A stretch of DNA of 64,000 nt from Chitinophagaceae bacterium (lineage in GTDB: Bacteria; Bacteroidota; Bacteroidia; Chitinophagales; Chitinophagaceae). Below the pieces are notes generated by a model, which saw only the letters and a list, made by a program, of their open reading frames with translations, was not told the DNA's origin and did not search any database. This document shows, one piece after another, positions 42,273 through 52,052 of the stretch (position 1 is its first letter; the number at the start of each line of letters is the position of its first letter). The stretch is taken from contig JADKJX010000007.1 in NCBI GenBank assembly GCA_016720775.1, positions 186,001 through 250,000 on the forward strand, read 5' to 3'. The position numbers and the translations under genes are program-made.

Positions 42273-45215
42273 TTAAAACTTGTTGGGGAACTGGGTATTT
42301 AACAGGTTTTTGTAGCCGTTTATATCCTTGTTCGCTTTCAGCTTCTGCAGGTTCTCATCGGTAATAATTAAAAATGAGTATTTATTTGCCGGCAACCAGG
42401 ATACTTCGGATGCTGCACTTTTCTTTATCTTATCATAATACTGCAGGGCTGCGGTTGCATCGGTGAATGATGAGATCACCAGCAGGCTGCGGTCGGTATC
42501 CAGTACATCTTTAATTATGTTGATAGGCTGGCCGTAATAGTTTTCCCTGTTGTACCGGGTAAAAGCATTCTTTGCTTCCGTTACATAAACCTGGTCAACC
42601 TTGTCCAGTATCATGATGACATGGTGCGGCGATGTAAGCGCCATAACAAAAGGTCCACTGCTTAATGGTGGGGGTGCTGTTTTAACGCTGTCTGCTTTGG
42701 CTGGTGTTACAGGCTTTGGAACAACTGGTGCCGGATTATTCTGAACATGAACGAGGCTATCGTCAGTGTCCCTGGTTATTTCCAGGCTGGTTAAATATTT
42801 TTCTATCTCTGCTCTTCTTTTCAGCACATCGATCATAGTGGCCGCTTTTTCCCTGAGGGGAGAATTGGGATTGTTATCAATGATCGTTTGCAGGCCTTTG
42901 ATGGCAATACTGTCTTCCCGGTTCTTAACATGTTGCAGCGCTTCAATGTACAGCAATTGCGGGGTCCAGTAATTTATGCCATACAGACTGTCGGCCTTTT
43001 TCTTTTCAGCCATCGCCTTTTCGTAATCGCCTTCAATGAAAAGCGTATAGATATCGTCATACAGTTTTGTCACGGCCGGGTTCTTGCCGGCTGGGTTTGC
43101 CGCAGCAGGATTGGTTATTACCTGGCCGGATCTGCTGTTGGGGAATTTATTATTCAGCAGGTTCTTGTAATAGTTTGCTTTTGCTTTGTCCTCTAATTTT
43201 GTATAGCAATAATACAGGCCTAAATAGATCTCCCCATCCAGCAAACGATCCGGGAATCGTTTCAGGTAATCTTCATAGGTATTTGCAGCAAGCCGGTATT
43301 CTTCCAGATCGTTCTGGTATGCTTTGGCCAGGTCAACCATATTGGTTGCAATGGTCTCGTTACTGGTTGCCATTTTTTCTTCATTCAGCGGAATGTCCTT
43401 CATCAGGCCGTCATAACTGATCTCTATTGGTTGCGATTGCGATGCATTTTTTTTATTAGCACTGTCTTTAGAATTACCCGGAGCTTGGTTTGTACCACCC
43501 GGGACATTATTATTTGCTGCAGCAGCTTTGCGGCGCCAGTTATCAACATTTGCCCGGTTGCCCCACTTGCTTTTGAATTCACTAAAGCCTCTTGATTTGA
43601 GCGAACTGTTTGCAAAATACCATTCGCCCTTGTTGCTGTTGCTGGCAAAAAGATCGGTGGGCTGCTGGTTGGTATTGGTACCGGTGTAGAACAGGTCACC
43701 TCCCGAACTGCCATCATCTTTCATACCTCTTTCTTTTCGCAGCCGTTTTACCAGCTTCTTTACATAATCATCTCTTTCAGCGGGCTGCATGGCTGCAATG
43801 CGTTGCAGGCTGTCTTCTCTTTCAATATTGCTGATGGCTTCGGCAATTTTGGTAAGGGCATTCTTCCGATCCTGTATTTTAGCGATCAGTTTATCCATTA
43901 CTGAGTCGGATCCTGTTTGCAGGCTGTCGTACATGGCTGCTGCCAGCCGGTATTGCTTGCGGTCGTAAGCAATATCGCCCAGTTGCATATAAGCCCTGTT
44001 CTTGTAATTGATATTGCTTTCGTTGTATTTAAGGCTCTTGTTGAAATAGGTGATGGCTGCAGCAGTATCGGGTTTCTTCAGAGCCAGTTGGCCGGCGGAA
44101 TAATAAACGATGTCGCGGTATGTTTCAAACTTGTCCCGTCTTCCCATCTTCAAAAGATTGCTGATACTCTTATCAAGTTCTTTGGGATTGCTGGCACCCT
44201 TCATCATTTTTGCATCATTCAGTTGCGCATAAATGTCCAGCAATGGGTCAACCGTATGCTTGGATGCTTTGGCGTAATAGTCTGATGCTTTGTCGTATGC
44301 GCCGCTCATTTCATAAAGTTGCGCCAACAGGAATTCCCAGCGTGCTTTGTCTTGTTTGTTATCGGCATTGCTCAATGCTTTCTCCAGGTGAACGGCGGAA
44401 CTGTCGTAAATGCCCTGTTTATAAAACCAGTAAGAAGTTACTTCCTGCAGGTCGTTTTGTAAACGTTTGGGAAGATTGGGATCATTCTGTAATGTATTTA
44501 TCAAACCACCCGATTCAGCGATCTCATTCTGTTCAATTAATGTACGGGTTAGCCATATCAACGCATCGTTCCGGCTGGGTGGCAATGCGGTAACTTTTTG
44601 AAGTATGTTTCTTTTTTCTTTATTGGCAATAGATATTTTATAGCCACTTGCTGCGGAGTTGGTACCTACTACCCGGTCATCATCGTCATTTTTTCTTTTA
44701 CGTGGAAAGAGATTGTAGTTGATGAACTGGAAGGTCATCATGGCTGAGTCAAGATCATTGCGCAAAAAATAGGCCTTGCCAATGAGCATGTACATATTGT
44801 CGATCCAGTCATTCCGCAGGTCATGGAGAAGAATACCGGCCGTACTTGTATAGATCACCGAATCCAGTTCACTTTTTTGCGTTGCGGTATTTTCCAGGGT
44901 ATATGGGTAAAAGCGCAGCAGGCCCGAGTAGTCTTCCTTTTGCGCCATCTTGGCTCTTTCCAAAACCATGTTCACCCGGTTATTGGCATTGAAGTAATAG
45001 TTGTAATGGGTGATGTTGTTCTGGTAAAAATTACGCATCACCGTAAATTTCTTATCGGCTGTTTTTTCGGACCCCAGTTTCCGGTTCTCGAATTTCTCTG
45101 GTTTCTTCTCTTTGCCAAAGGGATCAAATGTCCAGGTGGGCTGAGCCATTGCAAGCGCAGGGAATAAAACAAATAATAAAAAAAATAGAGAAGTATTGAT
45201 CGTTTTCTTCAGCAT
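42273..45215 (-). CDS. PorW/SprE-like TPR protein of the type IX secretion/gliding machinery
   Basis: A 980-residue secreted TPR protein (signal peptide cut after LAMAQ). The opening THYNYYFNANNRV and the succession YTSTAGILLHDLRNDWIDNMYM, given by its ends YTSTA and DNMYM, then IGKAYFLRNDLDSAMMTFQFI, given by its ends IGKAYF and MTFQFI, match the start of SprE/PorW proteins. TPR helices continue to about 460, followed by low complexity, more TPRs, and a C-terminal repeated domain (FVMALTSPHHVIMILDKVDQ). PorW/SprE is needed for T9SS function. No canonical lipobox Cys is seen, unlike PorW; assignment is by resemblance. Confidence 0.7.
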   Translation of the reverse strand: MLKKTINTSLFFLLFVLFPALAMAQPTWTFDPFGKEKKPEKFENRKLGSEKTADKKFTVMRNFYQNNITHYNYYFNANNRVNMVLERAKMAQKEDYSGLLRFYPYTLENTATQKSELDSVIYTSTAGILLHDLRNDWIDNMYMLIGKAYFLRNDLDSAMMTFQFINYNLFPRKRKNDDDDRVVGTNSAASGYKISIANKEKRNILQKVTALPPSRNDALIWLTRTLIEQNEIAESGGLINTLQNDPNLPKRLQNDLQEVTSYWFYKQGIYDSSAVHLEKALSNADNKQDKARWEFLLAQLYEMSGAYDKASDYYAKASKHTVDPLLDIYAQLNDAKMMKGASNPKELDKSISNLLKMGRRDKFETYRDIVYYSAGQLALKKPDTAAAITYFNKSLKYNESNINYKNRAYMQLGDIAYDRKQYRLAAAMYDSLQTGSDSVMDKLIAKIQDRKNALTKIAEAISNIEREDSLQRIAAMQPAERDDYVKKLVKRLRKERGMKDDGSSGGDLFYTGTNTNQQPTDLFASNSNKGEWYFANSSLKSRGFSEFKSKWGNRANVDNWRRKAAAANNNVPGGTNQAPGNSKDSANKKNASQSQPIEISYDGLMKDIPLNEEKMATSNETIATNMVDLAKAYQNDLEEYRLAANTYEDYLKRFPDRLLDGEIYLGLYYCYTKLEDKAKANYYKNLLNNKFPNSRSGQVITNPAAANPAGKNPAVTKLYDDIYTLFIEGDYEKAMAEKKKADSLYGINYWTPQLLYIEALQHVKNREDSIAIKGLQTIIDNNPNSPLREKAATMIDVLKRRAEIEKYLTSLEITRDTDDSLVHVQNNPAPVVPKPVTPAKADSVKTAPPPLSSGPFVMALTSPHHVIMILDKVDQVYVTEAKNAFTRYNRENYYGQPINIIKDVLDTDRSLLVISSFTDATAALQYYDKIKKSAASEVSWLPANKYSFLIITDENLQKLKANKDINGYKNLLNTQFPNKF

Positions 45216-45418
45216 GAATCAAAAGGTTGAATAGCGGGCTAAATATCGGTCTTTTTTAGTAAATAATGTAGATATGTATGCCGCTTTCCTGTACTTTAAT
45301 GATTTTTTATAATGGGTGGTAAAAACACGCTGTAAAGAATCTGCATAAATAACTCAAATGCAGGTTTTAAATTGCTTTTTCGGCTTCATTTCTTAATTTT
45401 AAGGCTCAACAGGAAATT

Positions 45419-45815
45419 ATGGCAAAATTGTATGCCAACAGTACGCTGAAACGCCTCCGGAACAGGTACCGCTTGGTGGTGATGAATGAAGATACGTACG
45501 AGGAAGTGGTGAAATTCAAGCTCAGCCGGTTGAGTGTATATATTTTTAAGCACGGTTTTCGTTGTATTGGTGGGATTGATCATTGCGCTGCTGGTTTTTA
45601 CCCCGCTCAAGTATTATTTGCCCGGAGCAGGTTATGGCGATGCAAAGCAGATCAGGGAGTTCAGAATGCTGCAGATGCGGACTGATTCGATAGAGAAGGA
45701 AATAAAATACCGGGAGCAATATTTCAACGACCTGAAAAAAGTATTACAGGGAAATATGACCGTACCCGACACCCACAAACTGGCTTTGCCCAAAGTGGAA
45801 AAAAGTATTGAGTAA
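45419..45815 (+). CDS. Short M23-peptidase-N-terminus-like membrane protein, frameshifted
   Basis: Joined across a +1 shift at about 45540-45546 (one T too many), it reads as about 131 residues: a basic start (RLRNRYRLVVMNEDTYEEVVKF), a membrane helix (STVFVVLVGLIIALLVFTP) followed by LKYYLPGAG, then a coiled coil (RMLQMRTDSIEKEIKYREQY). This is the N-terminal part typical of Bacteroidota M23 peptidases that sit next to bactofilins. Here the zinc-peptidase domain is absent: a normal stop comes 38 bp before the bactofilin gene. It probably forms an envelope scaffold with bactofilin. Confidence 0.6.
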
Positions 45816-45853
45816 TTCAGGAATAATTCAAATATCAACTAAAAACCAACTTT

Positions 45854-46258
45854 ATGTTCAATTCAAAATCCAGGTCTGAAGAAACAGCCTCCCATACCAG
45901 CACCCTGGTTGGCGCAGGAACCACCATCACCGGTGATATAGAAAGTACCGGCGACATACGCATCGATGGTGTTTTAAAAGGTAATCTTAAAGCAAAATCA
46001 AAGGTCATCATTGGCACCGATGGCATGGTGGAAGGAGATATTGAAGGGCAGCACGCCGATATCATGGGGCGTGTTACCGGGAAAATAAAAGTGCAGGAAC
46101 TGCTTTACCTCCATGGCAGCAGCATACTGAACGGTGATATTTATGCCGGCAAATTGCAGATAGAACCCACCGCCGTATTCAATGGCAAGTGTAATATGGG
46201 CGGAGCCAATATTGTAGAACTGAATAATAGCAGTATTGCCAACGCTGTAAATCAATAA
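45854..46258 (+). CDS. Bactofilin family cytoskeletal protein
   Basis: A 134-residue protein with the bactofilin beta-helix core at about 15-115: TLVGAGTTITGDIESTGDIR, DGVLKGNLKAKSKVIIGTDG and the repeat MVEGDIEGQHADIMGRVTGK. The flanks are short and polar. Bactofilins polymerise without nucleotide into filaments tied to the membrane and wall. It follows the M23-N-like membrane protein, its usual partner, and precedes a four-helix membrane protein. Confidence 0.92.
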   Translation: MFNSKSRSEETASHTSTLVGAGTTITGDIESTGDIRIDGVLKGNLKAKSKVIIGTDGMVEGDIEGQHADIMGRVTGKIKVQELLYLHGSSILNGDIYAGKLQIEPTAVFNGKCNMGGANIVELNNSSIANAVNQ

Positions 46259-46268
46259 ACCCAGTTTA

Positions 46269-46667
46269 ATGAATCCCCGGATCAGGAATGTATTCCCGTT
46301 AATCATCACTTTCGTGGTTTTGACCATCACTGTTCTTATTGCAAAATTTTTGCTTGCCGGTAAAGGCGGAGTGGATTACACGGTTGTGATGGCGGCCAAT
46401 TGCATGTTCTTTCTTGTAAGCCTCCTTGTTTTCCGGATGCAGTACAATGCTATGCATAACAGCAATCCAAATGTTTTTATACGGAGTGTGATGTCGGGTA
46501 TGATCATTAAAGTATTTGTTTGTATTGGTGCCGTCATTGGCTATTATTTCCTGAGCAGGGACAACTTCAATAAACCGGCCGTGTACACAGGCATGGTCAT
46601 TTACATTATTTATTTGACGGTGGAAGTAAGAACCATCATGAAGCTGAACAAAAATAAAAATGCCTAA
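46269..46667 (+). CDS. Four-helix membrane protein (possibly AtpI-like)
   Basis: A 132-residue protein with four hydrophobic helices (VFPLIITFVVLTITVLIAKF, VVMAANCMFFLVSLLVF, MIIKVFVCIGAVIGYYFL, GMVIYIIYLTVEVRTIM). Its place after bactofilin recalls the ATP synthase protein I-like genes found between bactofilin and atpB in Bacteroidota, but no ATP synthase gene is in the window. It overlaps the SprT-like gene by 8 bp. Function unassigned. Confidence 0.55.
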   Translation: MNPRIRNVFPLIITFVVLTITVLIAKFLLAGKGGVDYTVVMAANCMFFLVSLLVFRMQYNAMHNSNPNVFIRSVMSGMIIKVFVCIGAVIGYYFLSRDNFNKPAVYTGMVIYIIYLTVEVRTIMKLNKNKNA

Positions 46668-47277
46668 GCAGGAAGCGCCGCTTTTACAGTTAAGATCTTA
46701 CCTGCCTCCCGGAACCTTTGACGATGTATTGTATTACCTGCAGCATTATAAAGTACATCTCACCGTAACCCGCCAGCGACAGAGTATCCTGGGTGATTAC
46801 CGGCATGCGTTTGCTGATAAAACACACCGCATCAGTGTGAATGGCAACCTCAATCAATACGCCTTTCTTATTACACTGCTACATGAATTGGCGCATCTCT
46901 TCACCTACGAGCAATATGGCCACCGGGTGCAGTCACACGGCAGGGAATGGAAGAACGAATTCAGTAAGATACTGGCCAAATTCCTGCTGCAAAAGGTTTT
47001 TCCTCCTGATATTGAAAAGGCGCTGATGAGTACGCTGCAAAATCCTGCCGCCAGCAGTTGCGGTGATGAAAAACTTTTGCGGGTGCTGCATAGTTACGAT
47101 GAAAAAAAAGAAGGCATACACTTAGTAGAACAAATACCCGAAGGAACCTTGTTTGTTATTAAAGGAGGAAGAATATTTAAACGGGGAGAGAAGATCCGGA
47201 AACGTTACAAATGCACGGAAGTAAAAACGGGAAAGGTTTATTTATTCAGTGCGGTGTACGAAATAAATGTTGTGTAG
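46660..47277 (+). CDS. SprT-like zinc metalloprotease domain protein
   Basis: A 205-residue protein with the zinc motif LLHELAHLF (HExxH) and a further His ten or so residues on (RVQSHGREWKNEF), as in SprT/Spartan-type domains. The C-terminus (FVIKGGRIFKRGEKIRKRYKCTEV, given by its ends FVIKGG and KRYKCTEV) resembles the SprT zinc-ribbon region but has only one Cys, so the ribbon seems lost. Spartan proteins cleave DNA-protein crosslinks; the bacterial SprT role is unclear. It is convergent with the next GNAT gene. Confidence 0.82.
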   Translation: MPKQEAPLLQLRSYLPPGTFDDVLYYLQHYKVHLTVTRQRQSILGDYRHAFADKTHRISVNGNLNQYAFLITLLHELAHLFTYEQYGHRVQSHGREWKNEFSKILAKFLLQKVFPPDIEKALMSTLQNPAASSCGDEKLLRVLHSYDEKKEGIHLVEQIPEGTLFVIKGGRIFKRGEKIRKRYKCTEVKTGKVYLFSAVYEINVV

Positions 47278-47281
47278 TTCT

Positions 47282-47774
47282 TCAATCAAGTTCTTTCAGC
47301 ATCCACACATCACAACCCGTATGCCCGCTGTTGCCCCGGGCTGACGATAGATACCTGAAGCCGGATCTTTCATACATGGGTATGGCAATGGTAAGTTCGG
47401 GCATGGTCTCCAGGTATATTTTTTTATAACCCATTTCTTTAGCGGCTGTAATGCATTTCTGCAAAAGTTCTTTTCCAATGCCCTTGCCTCTTGCAGCAGG
47501 TGATAAATAAAATTTCACCAGTTCACAGGTGCCTTCCGGCAGGTTAGCTGTTGGGTAGATGCCGCTGCCACCCATTATTTTCCCGTTCAGTTCTGCTACA
47601 AAATAGATGCTTTGTGCTTCTTTAAAAACTTCAAACAGGTGATCGGTTGTCTCATCGTAATAGACAGTACCGGGTTTATTGGCCTTAAATTCTTTTAAGG
47701 CATCCGGATGATCTTTGCAAGCGATGCATTGTCACCCTGTTTAATATTCCTTATAACTATCCCTTTTTTCTCTA
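47282..47774 (-). CDS. GNAT family N-acetyltransferase, frameshifted
   Basis: The acetyl-CoA motif is ELVKFYLSPAARGKGIGKELL, given by its ends ELVKFYL and GIGKELL, with MYERSGFRYL near the end. The intact frame from ATG 47575 lacks the N-terminus. Upstream codons run in frame back through NKPGTVYYDETTDHL, and at about 47704 one missing G shifts to a second frame reading DNASLAKIIR. The first codons are unclear: ATG at about 47779 is reached only with another shift. Substrate unknown. Confidence 0.65.
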
Positions 47775-47881
47775 AGCATAAATCAGCTTCAAACCTACCT
47801 AATTTTTAAACATAAATTTATACAGGCCTCAGATTAAGAAAAATCATTTATTTTCGATTCTTAATTATAACTACTGACTGT

Positions 47882-48433
47882 TTGGCCGAAGTAAAAAAAT
47901 ATAGCGAGGAGGAACTGGTTCTGCTGCTTCAACAAAAAGACCAACAGGCATTTTCATATTTATACGACAATTATTCCGCTGCCATGAACGGTGTCATCTA
48001 CCGGATGGTAGAAGACAGGGAACTGGCAGAAGACATCCTGCAGGAGGCTTTCGTCAAGATATGGAATAATTTCTCCAGCTACGATACGGCCAAAGGAAGA
48101 CTGTTTACCTGGATGCTTAATATTACAAGAAACCTCACCATCGACACACTGCGGAGCAAGGGATATAAAAAACAGGCAAAAATCTCCGGCGATGAAAATT
48201 CCGTAAGTAATTTTACGGATGATGGGCGGATGGCCGAGCGCTTTGATGCCATGGGCCTGCGAAAGCAGCTGCTGAATTTAAAGCCGGAGCAACGCAGTAT
48301 CATCGATCTTGCTTATTTTAACGGCTATACCCAGGATGAGATCTCGAAAGAGATGGGTATTCCGCTGGGTACTGTTAAGACAAGGATGAGGGCAGCTATT
48401 ATTGAATTAAGAAAAATGTTAGAATACAGTTGA
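47882..48433 (+). CDS. ECF-type RNA polymerase sigma factor
   Basis: A 183-residue sigma-70 family protein of the sigma-K/RpoE-like ECF kind. Region 2: YDNYSAAMNGVIYRMVED and AEDILQEAFVKIWNN; region 4: RSIIDLAYFNGYTQDEI and MGIPLGTVKTRMRAA. It starts with TTG at 47882 and its stop overlaps the anti-sigma gene by 4 bp. No promoter like that of the sigma gene at 28 kb is visible upstream. Confidence 0.92.
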   Translation: MAEVKKYSEEELVLLLQQKDQQAFSYLYDNYSAAMNGVIYRMVEDRELAEDILQEAFVKIWNNFSSYDTAKGRLFTWMLNITRNLTIDTLRSKGYKKQAKISGDENSVSNFTDDGRMAERFDAMGLRKQLLNLKPEQRSIIDLAYFNGYTQDEISKEMGIPLGTVKTRMRAAIIELRKMLEYS

Positions 48434-49234
48434 ACGCACAAGAGATCATATCATCCGGAATACTGGAGCTTTATTGCACCGGGCTCACATCGGCAGTTGA
48501 AAATGCTGAAGTGGAGCAATGGGTAAAGCAATATCCCGAAGTAGCTGCAGAAATTGCCGCCATACAGGCCGGGCTGGAAGAGTATGCCCAATCGCATGCC
48601 ATTGCACCGGCTCCTTCTGTGAAGGAAAAATTATTTGCTGAAATTAATAAAACTGCGGCTTCGCCGGTAGTAAACATGAACCCATCAGGCAGTGGTACTG
48701 CAAAAGTTTATTCTATTTTCACCAGCCTGGAAGTATGCGGCGGCAGCAAGTATTATTTTACTGTTGGGTAGCCTTTTTGCTAATTATATTTATTACAATA
48801 AATACAACGATACCAGCAATAAGCTGGCTTCAACTCAATCGGAACTAAATCAACAAAAGGAATTGGCGCAATCGATGGATACGGCCATGAGTGTGATGGG
48901 CAATATGCATGCAACGCCGGTTGCAGTTAAGAGCATAGATTCTACCGCTGCTGATATGGGCGCACGGATATACTGGATGAAAAATACCGATGAAGTTTAT
49001 ATAGATCCTGCCAATTTACCAAAAGCACCAGAAGGCAAACAGTTTGAATTCTGGGCGATCGTTGATGGAGCTCCTGTTAATGGCGGTATCATTACCGGCG
49101 AAATAAATGGTAAAAAGGTTCATATCCAGAAAATGAAAAGCTTCGGTAAAGTACAGGCTTTTGCGATCTCTTTAGAAGATGCAGGTCCCGCAAAAACAAA
49201 ACCGGCCAAGGTGATGGCTGTTGGAAGCATTTAA
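48430..49234 (+). CDS. Anti-sigma-K (RskA-like) factor, frameshifted
   Basis: The N-terminal half has the anti-sigma helical domain (ILELYCTGLTSAVENAEVEQW, given by its ends ILELYC and AEVEQW; TKTAASPVV region). The C-terminal half has one membrane helix (YAAAASIILLLGSLFANYIY), a coiled coil and the extracytoplasmic RskA domain (EGKQFEFWAIVDGAPVNGG). At about 48716-48719 one extra T shifts the frame between KVYSI and SPAWKYAAAA. It overlaps the sigma gene by 4 bp and would hold it at the membrane. Confidence 0.85.
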
Positions 49235-49407
49235 TCTCCTTCTTATTTTTCATACAAAATCTTTATTGCCTGGAAACTGTTCAGGCTTTCTTAGTGGATA
49301 TTGCTGCCTGGCTAAACAGCAAAATATTTTCACAAAATAAATCCATCCTGTTTCACCTGTCGTAGATGATATACAATCATTAATCAAAAAATCATAACCA
49401 CAGAATC

Positions 49408-49968
49408 ATGAAACAGATCAGAAAATTATTTTTCGCAGCAGTGGCCATTGTATTTGCCAATGCTTCCTTTGCCCAGAAAGAAAACACCGTAATGGTTGGC
49501 GGTGCTGCCATGTACCCCACAAAGAACATTGTTGAAAATGCAGTGAACAGTAAAGACCATACTACGTTGGTAGCTGCTGTTAAGGCGGCCGGATTGGTAG
49601 AGACATTGCAAAGCGCCGGGCCATTCACCGTATTTGCCCCAACCAACAGCGCATTCAATATGCTGCCAGCCGGTACGGTTGAAGATCTATTGAAGCCGGA
49701 GAATAAACAAGCTCTTACGGGAGTTCTTACCTATCATGTTGTTGCCGGAAGCTGGAGTTCTGCCGAGATTGCCAAAATGATCAAGGACGGCAATGGCAAA
49801 GCAGAAGTAAAAACAGTAGCAGGCGGTAAATTATGGATCATGATGGAAGGAAAGAAAATTGCCATCAAAGACGAAAGCGGTAACACAGCGTATGTTACCA
49901 TCAAAGATGTGAACCAGAGTAACGGGGTGATCCATGTGATCGATCATGTGTTACTGCCAAAAATGTAA
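49408..49968 (+). CDS. Secreted fasciclin domain protein
   Basis: A 186-residue protein with a signal peptide (cut after NASFAQ) and one fasciclin (FAS1) domain at about 50-185: HTTLVAAVKAAGLVETLQSA, FTVFAPTNSAF, LTYHVVAGSW and the final NGVIHVIDHVLLP. FAS1 proteins act in adhesion or surface attachment. It lies 173 bp after the anti-sigma gene, a common neighbour of sigma-K/RskA pairs, and may be their target. Confidence 0.92.
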   Translation: MKQIRKLFFAAVAIVFANASFAQKENTVMVGGAAMYPTKNIVENAVNSKDHTTLVAAVKAAGLVETLQSAGPFTVFAPTNSAFNMLPAGTVEDLLKPENKQALTGVLTYHVVAGSWSSAEIAKMIKDGNGKAEVKTVAGGKLWIMMEGKKIAIKDESGNTAYVTIKDVNQSNGVIHVIDHVLLPKM

Positions 49969-50032
49969 AGGATGTTTAGTTTTTAAGTTGGATGAGTAAA
50001 CCGGCCCTGTTCTGCATAGCGAACGGGGCCTT

Positions 50033-50584
50033 TTATTTTTTTAGCAGGGAATAGATCGCCGTATCAAGAAACGTCCCCCTGAAAAAATAATTCTCTCTAA
50101 AGTAAGCCTCTCTTATGAAGCCGGATTTTTCCAGCACTTTTCCCGAAGCAATGTTTTCGGGGTTGATATGTGCTTCAATGCTGTGAAGTTTCATGCCTTC
50201 AAAACCATATTCTGCAACAGCCAGCAACGCTTCTTTCATGATGCCGCGGTTCCAGTACCCGGGATGAAGCACATAACCTACTTCGGCACGGTAATGTTCG
50301 GTTTGCATGCGCCAATAACAGATGGTTCCGATCATGGTGGCGGGATCATTCGCCATCGCAATGGCCCACATGATGGTTTCATTTGCATCAACCGATATAT
50401 TGATCCGTTCAATAAAATCTTCCGCTTCTTCCAGTGTCTTTGTTTTCTCCCGGTCGATGTATTGCATCACTTTTTCATCAGAGCGAAGAAAGAGCATTTG
50501 CGGACCATCGGCCTTTGTCATTTTACGAAGCAACAGCCTTTCGGTTTTTAATTCGGGAAAAGGGGAGAAGGAAAATTGAAGCAT
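50033..50584 (-). CDS. RimJ/RimL-like GNAT N-acetyltransferase
   Basis: A 183-residue protein. LKTERLLLRKMTKADGPQM is the typical RimJ/L start; GYVLHPGYWNRGIMKEALLAV is the acetyl-CoA site; HINPENIASGKVLEKSGFIREA completes the domain. It probably acetylates an N-terminus or a small amine; the target is unknown. It faces the sucC gene's direction of travel and lies just past the sucC terminator. Confidence 0.88.
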   Translation of the reverse strand: MLQFSFSPFPELKTERLLLRKMTKADGPQMLFLRSDEKVMQYIDREKTKTLEEAEDFIERINISVDANETIMWAIAMANDPATMIGTICYWRMQTEHYRAEVGYVLHPGYWNRGIMKEALLAVAEYGFEGMKLHSIEAHINPENIASGKVLEKSGFIREAYFRENYFFRGTFLDTAIYSLLKK

Positions 50585-50604
50585 CAGTTTTGTTTGCGCT
50601 AAGA

Positions 50605-50635
50605 TAAAAAATCCCGCCTGTTTGGCGGGATTATA
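50605..50635 (-). terminator. Intrinsic terminator after sucC
   Basis: On the minus strand the stem AATCCCGCC/GGCGGGATT with loop AAACA is followed by a T run. It lies about 20 bp beyond the sucC stop. Confidence 0.9.
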
Positions 50636-50655
50636 AATTTTGTTCCGGATCTGAA

Positions 50656-51867
50656 TTATGCCACGGCTTTGTTCACCAGTTCTGCCGCTTCACTCAGCAG
50701 GATAGCGCTTTGCACTTTTAACCCGCTTTCATCAATGAGCTTCTTCGCCACATCGGCATTGGTACCCTGCAACCTTACAATGATGGGGATATTGATATTG
50801 CCGATCGACTGGTACGCATCAATAACACCCTGTGCCACCCGGTCGCAACGAACAATGCCGCCAAAAATATTAATGAGTATCGCTTTTACTTTCGGGTCTT
50901 TTAAAATAATGCGGAAACCAGCTTCCACAGTTTGTGCATTGGCTGTACCACCCACATCTAAGAAGTTAGCCGGTTCACCACCACTGAGTTTTATCATATC
51001 CATGGTAGCCATTGCAAGACCGGCGCCGTTTACCATGCAGCCTACATTGCCATCCAGTTTTACAAAGTTCAGGTTGTACTGGCCGGCTTCCACTTCGGTA
51101 GGGTCTTCTTCACTCAGGTCTCTCAGTACTGCAATATCCGGGTGGCGCATCAATGCATTGTCATCAACATTCATCTTGCAATCCACCGCAATGATCTTAT
51201 CATCACTTGTTTTGAAAAGGGGATTTATTTCCAGCATGCCGCAATCAGCACCAACATACGCGTTGTATAAGTTTGTTACAAATTTTACGCAATTCTTAAA
51301 AGCAGCTCCGCTCAGTCCTAAATTAAAAGCGATCTTTCTTGCCTGGAAAGCTTCCAGCGGCCCACCCGGATAAACCCATTCTTTAAATATCTTTTCGGGC
51401 GTATCATGTGCCACATCTTCAATATTCATTCCGCCCTCGGTGCTGTACATGATCACATTTTGGCCGGTAGACCTGTCAAGTAATATCGATAGATAAAATT
51501 CTTTTACCGGGCTTGGCCCTTCATAATAAACATCCTGGGCAACCAGCACTTTACTTACCAGTTTTCCGGCAGGACCGGTTTGTATGGTCACCAATGTTCC
51601 GCCTAAAATATTTTTAGCGATCTGCATTACTTCATCGGCATTTTTTCCAACAGCCACACCGCGTTGCTCGGTACCGGTGATTTTTCCTTTACCCCGTCCA
51701 CCCGCATGGATCTGTGCCTTTACTACCGCAAAGTTGCTTGCGTATTGGGTATGTATCTGCCTGTATGCCTGCTCTGCCTCACCGGGTGTGCTGCAGGGTA
51801 TGCCTTCCTGCACAGGTACGTTATATTTTTTCAGTAATTCCTTCGCCTGGTATTCGTGAAGATTCAT
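50656..51867 (-). CDS. sucC: Succinate-CoA ligase (ADP-forming) beta subunit
   Basis: A 403-residue TCA-cycle enzyme subunit with the ATP-grasp fold. It opens MNLHEYQAKELLKKYNVPVQ; KAQIHAGGRGKGK is the ATP loop; EINPLFKTSD-type and VDCKMNVDDNALMRHPD are metal-site residues; and the C-terminal ligase domain has FLDVGGTANAQTV and INIFGGIVRCDRVA. The partner sucD is not in the window. It is a single-gene unit with its own terminator. Confidence 0.95.
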   Translation of the reverse strand: MNLHEYQAKELLKKYNVPVQEGIPCSTPGEAEQAYRQIHTQYASNFAVVKAQIHAGGRGKGKITGTEQRGVAVGKNADEVMQIAKNILGGTLVTIQTGPAGKLVSKVLVAQDVYYEGPSPVKEFYLSILLDRSTGQNVIMYSTEGGMNIEDVAHDTPEKIFKEWVYPGGPLEAFQARKIAFNLGLSGAAFKNCVKFVTNLYNAYVGADCGMLEINPLFKTSDDKIIAVDCKMNVDDNALMRHPDIAVLRDLSEEDPTEVEAGQYNLNFVKLDGNVGCMVNGAGLAMATMDMIKLSGGEPANFLDVGGTANAQTVEAGFRIILKDPKVKAILINIFGGIVRCDRVAQGVIDAYQSIGNINIPIIVRLQGTNADVAKKLIDESGLKVQSAILLSEAAELVNKAVA

Positions 51868-51901
51868 AAAATTGAAAGTTTCGGCGAAGATAAATAAAAC
51901 A

Positions 51902-51932
51902 GTTTATAGTTTGGAGTTTGTAGTTTGATGTT
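51902..51932 (+). repeat. GTTTGNR heptad repeat (intergenic copy 1)
   Basis: GTTTATA GTTTGGA GTTTGTA GTTTGAT GTTC: four degenerate heptads upstream of sucC. It is inverted relative to the next copy 120 bp away. Confidence 0.75.
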
Positions 51933-52052
51933 CCCGGCAATACTTCTATGTTCAGCAGCGGTGGCGTCGCACTCTTGTACATGGTAGCTCTACTGAGCCT
52001 TTCTTAGTGATGATCATCCGGTTTATTTAAAAGCATCTGCAATTAGTAAAAG

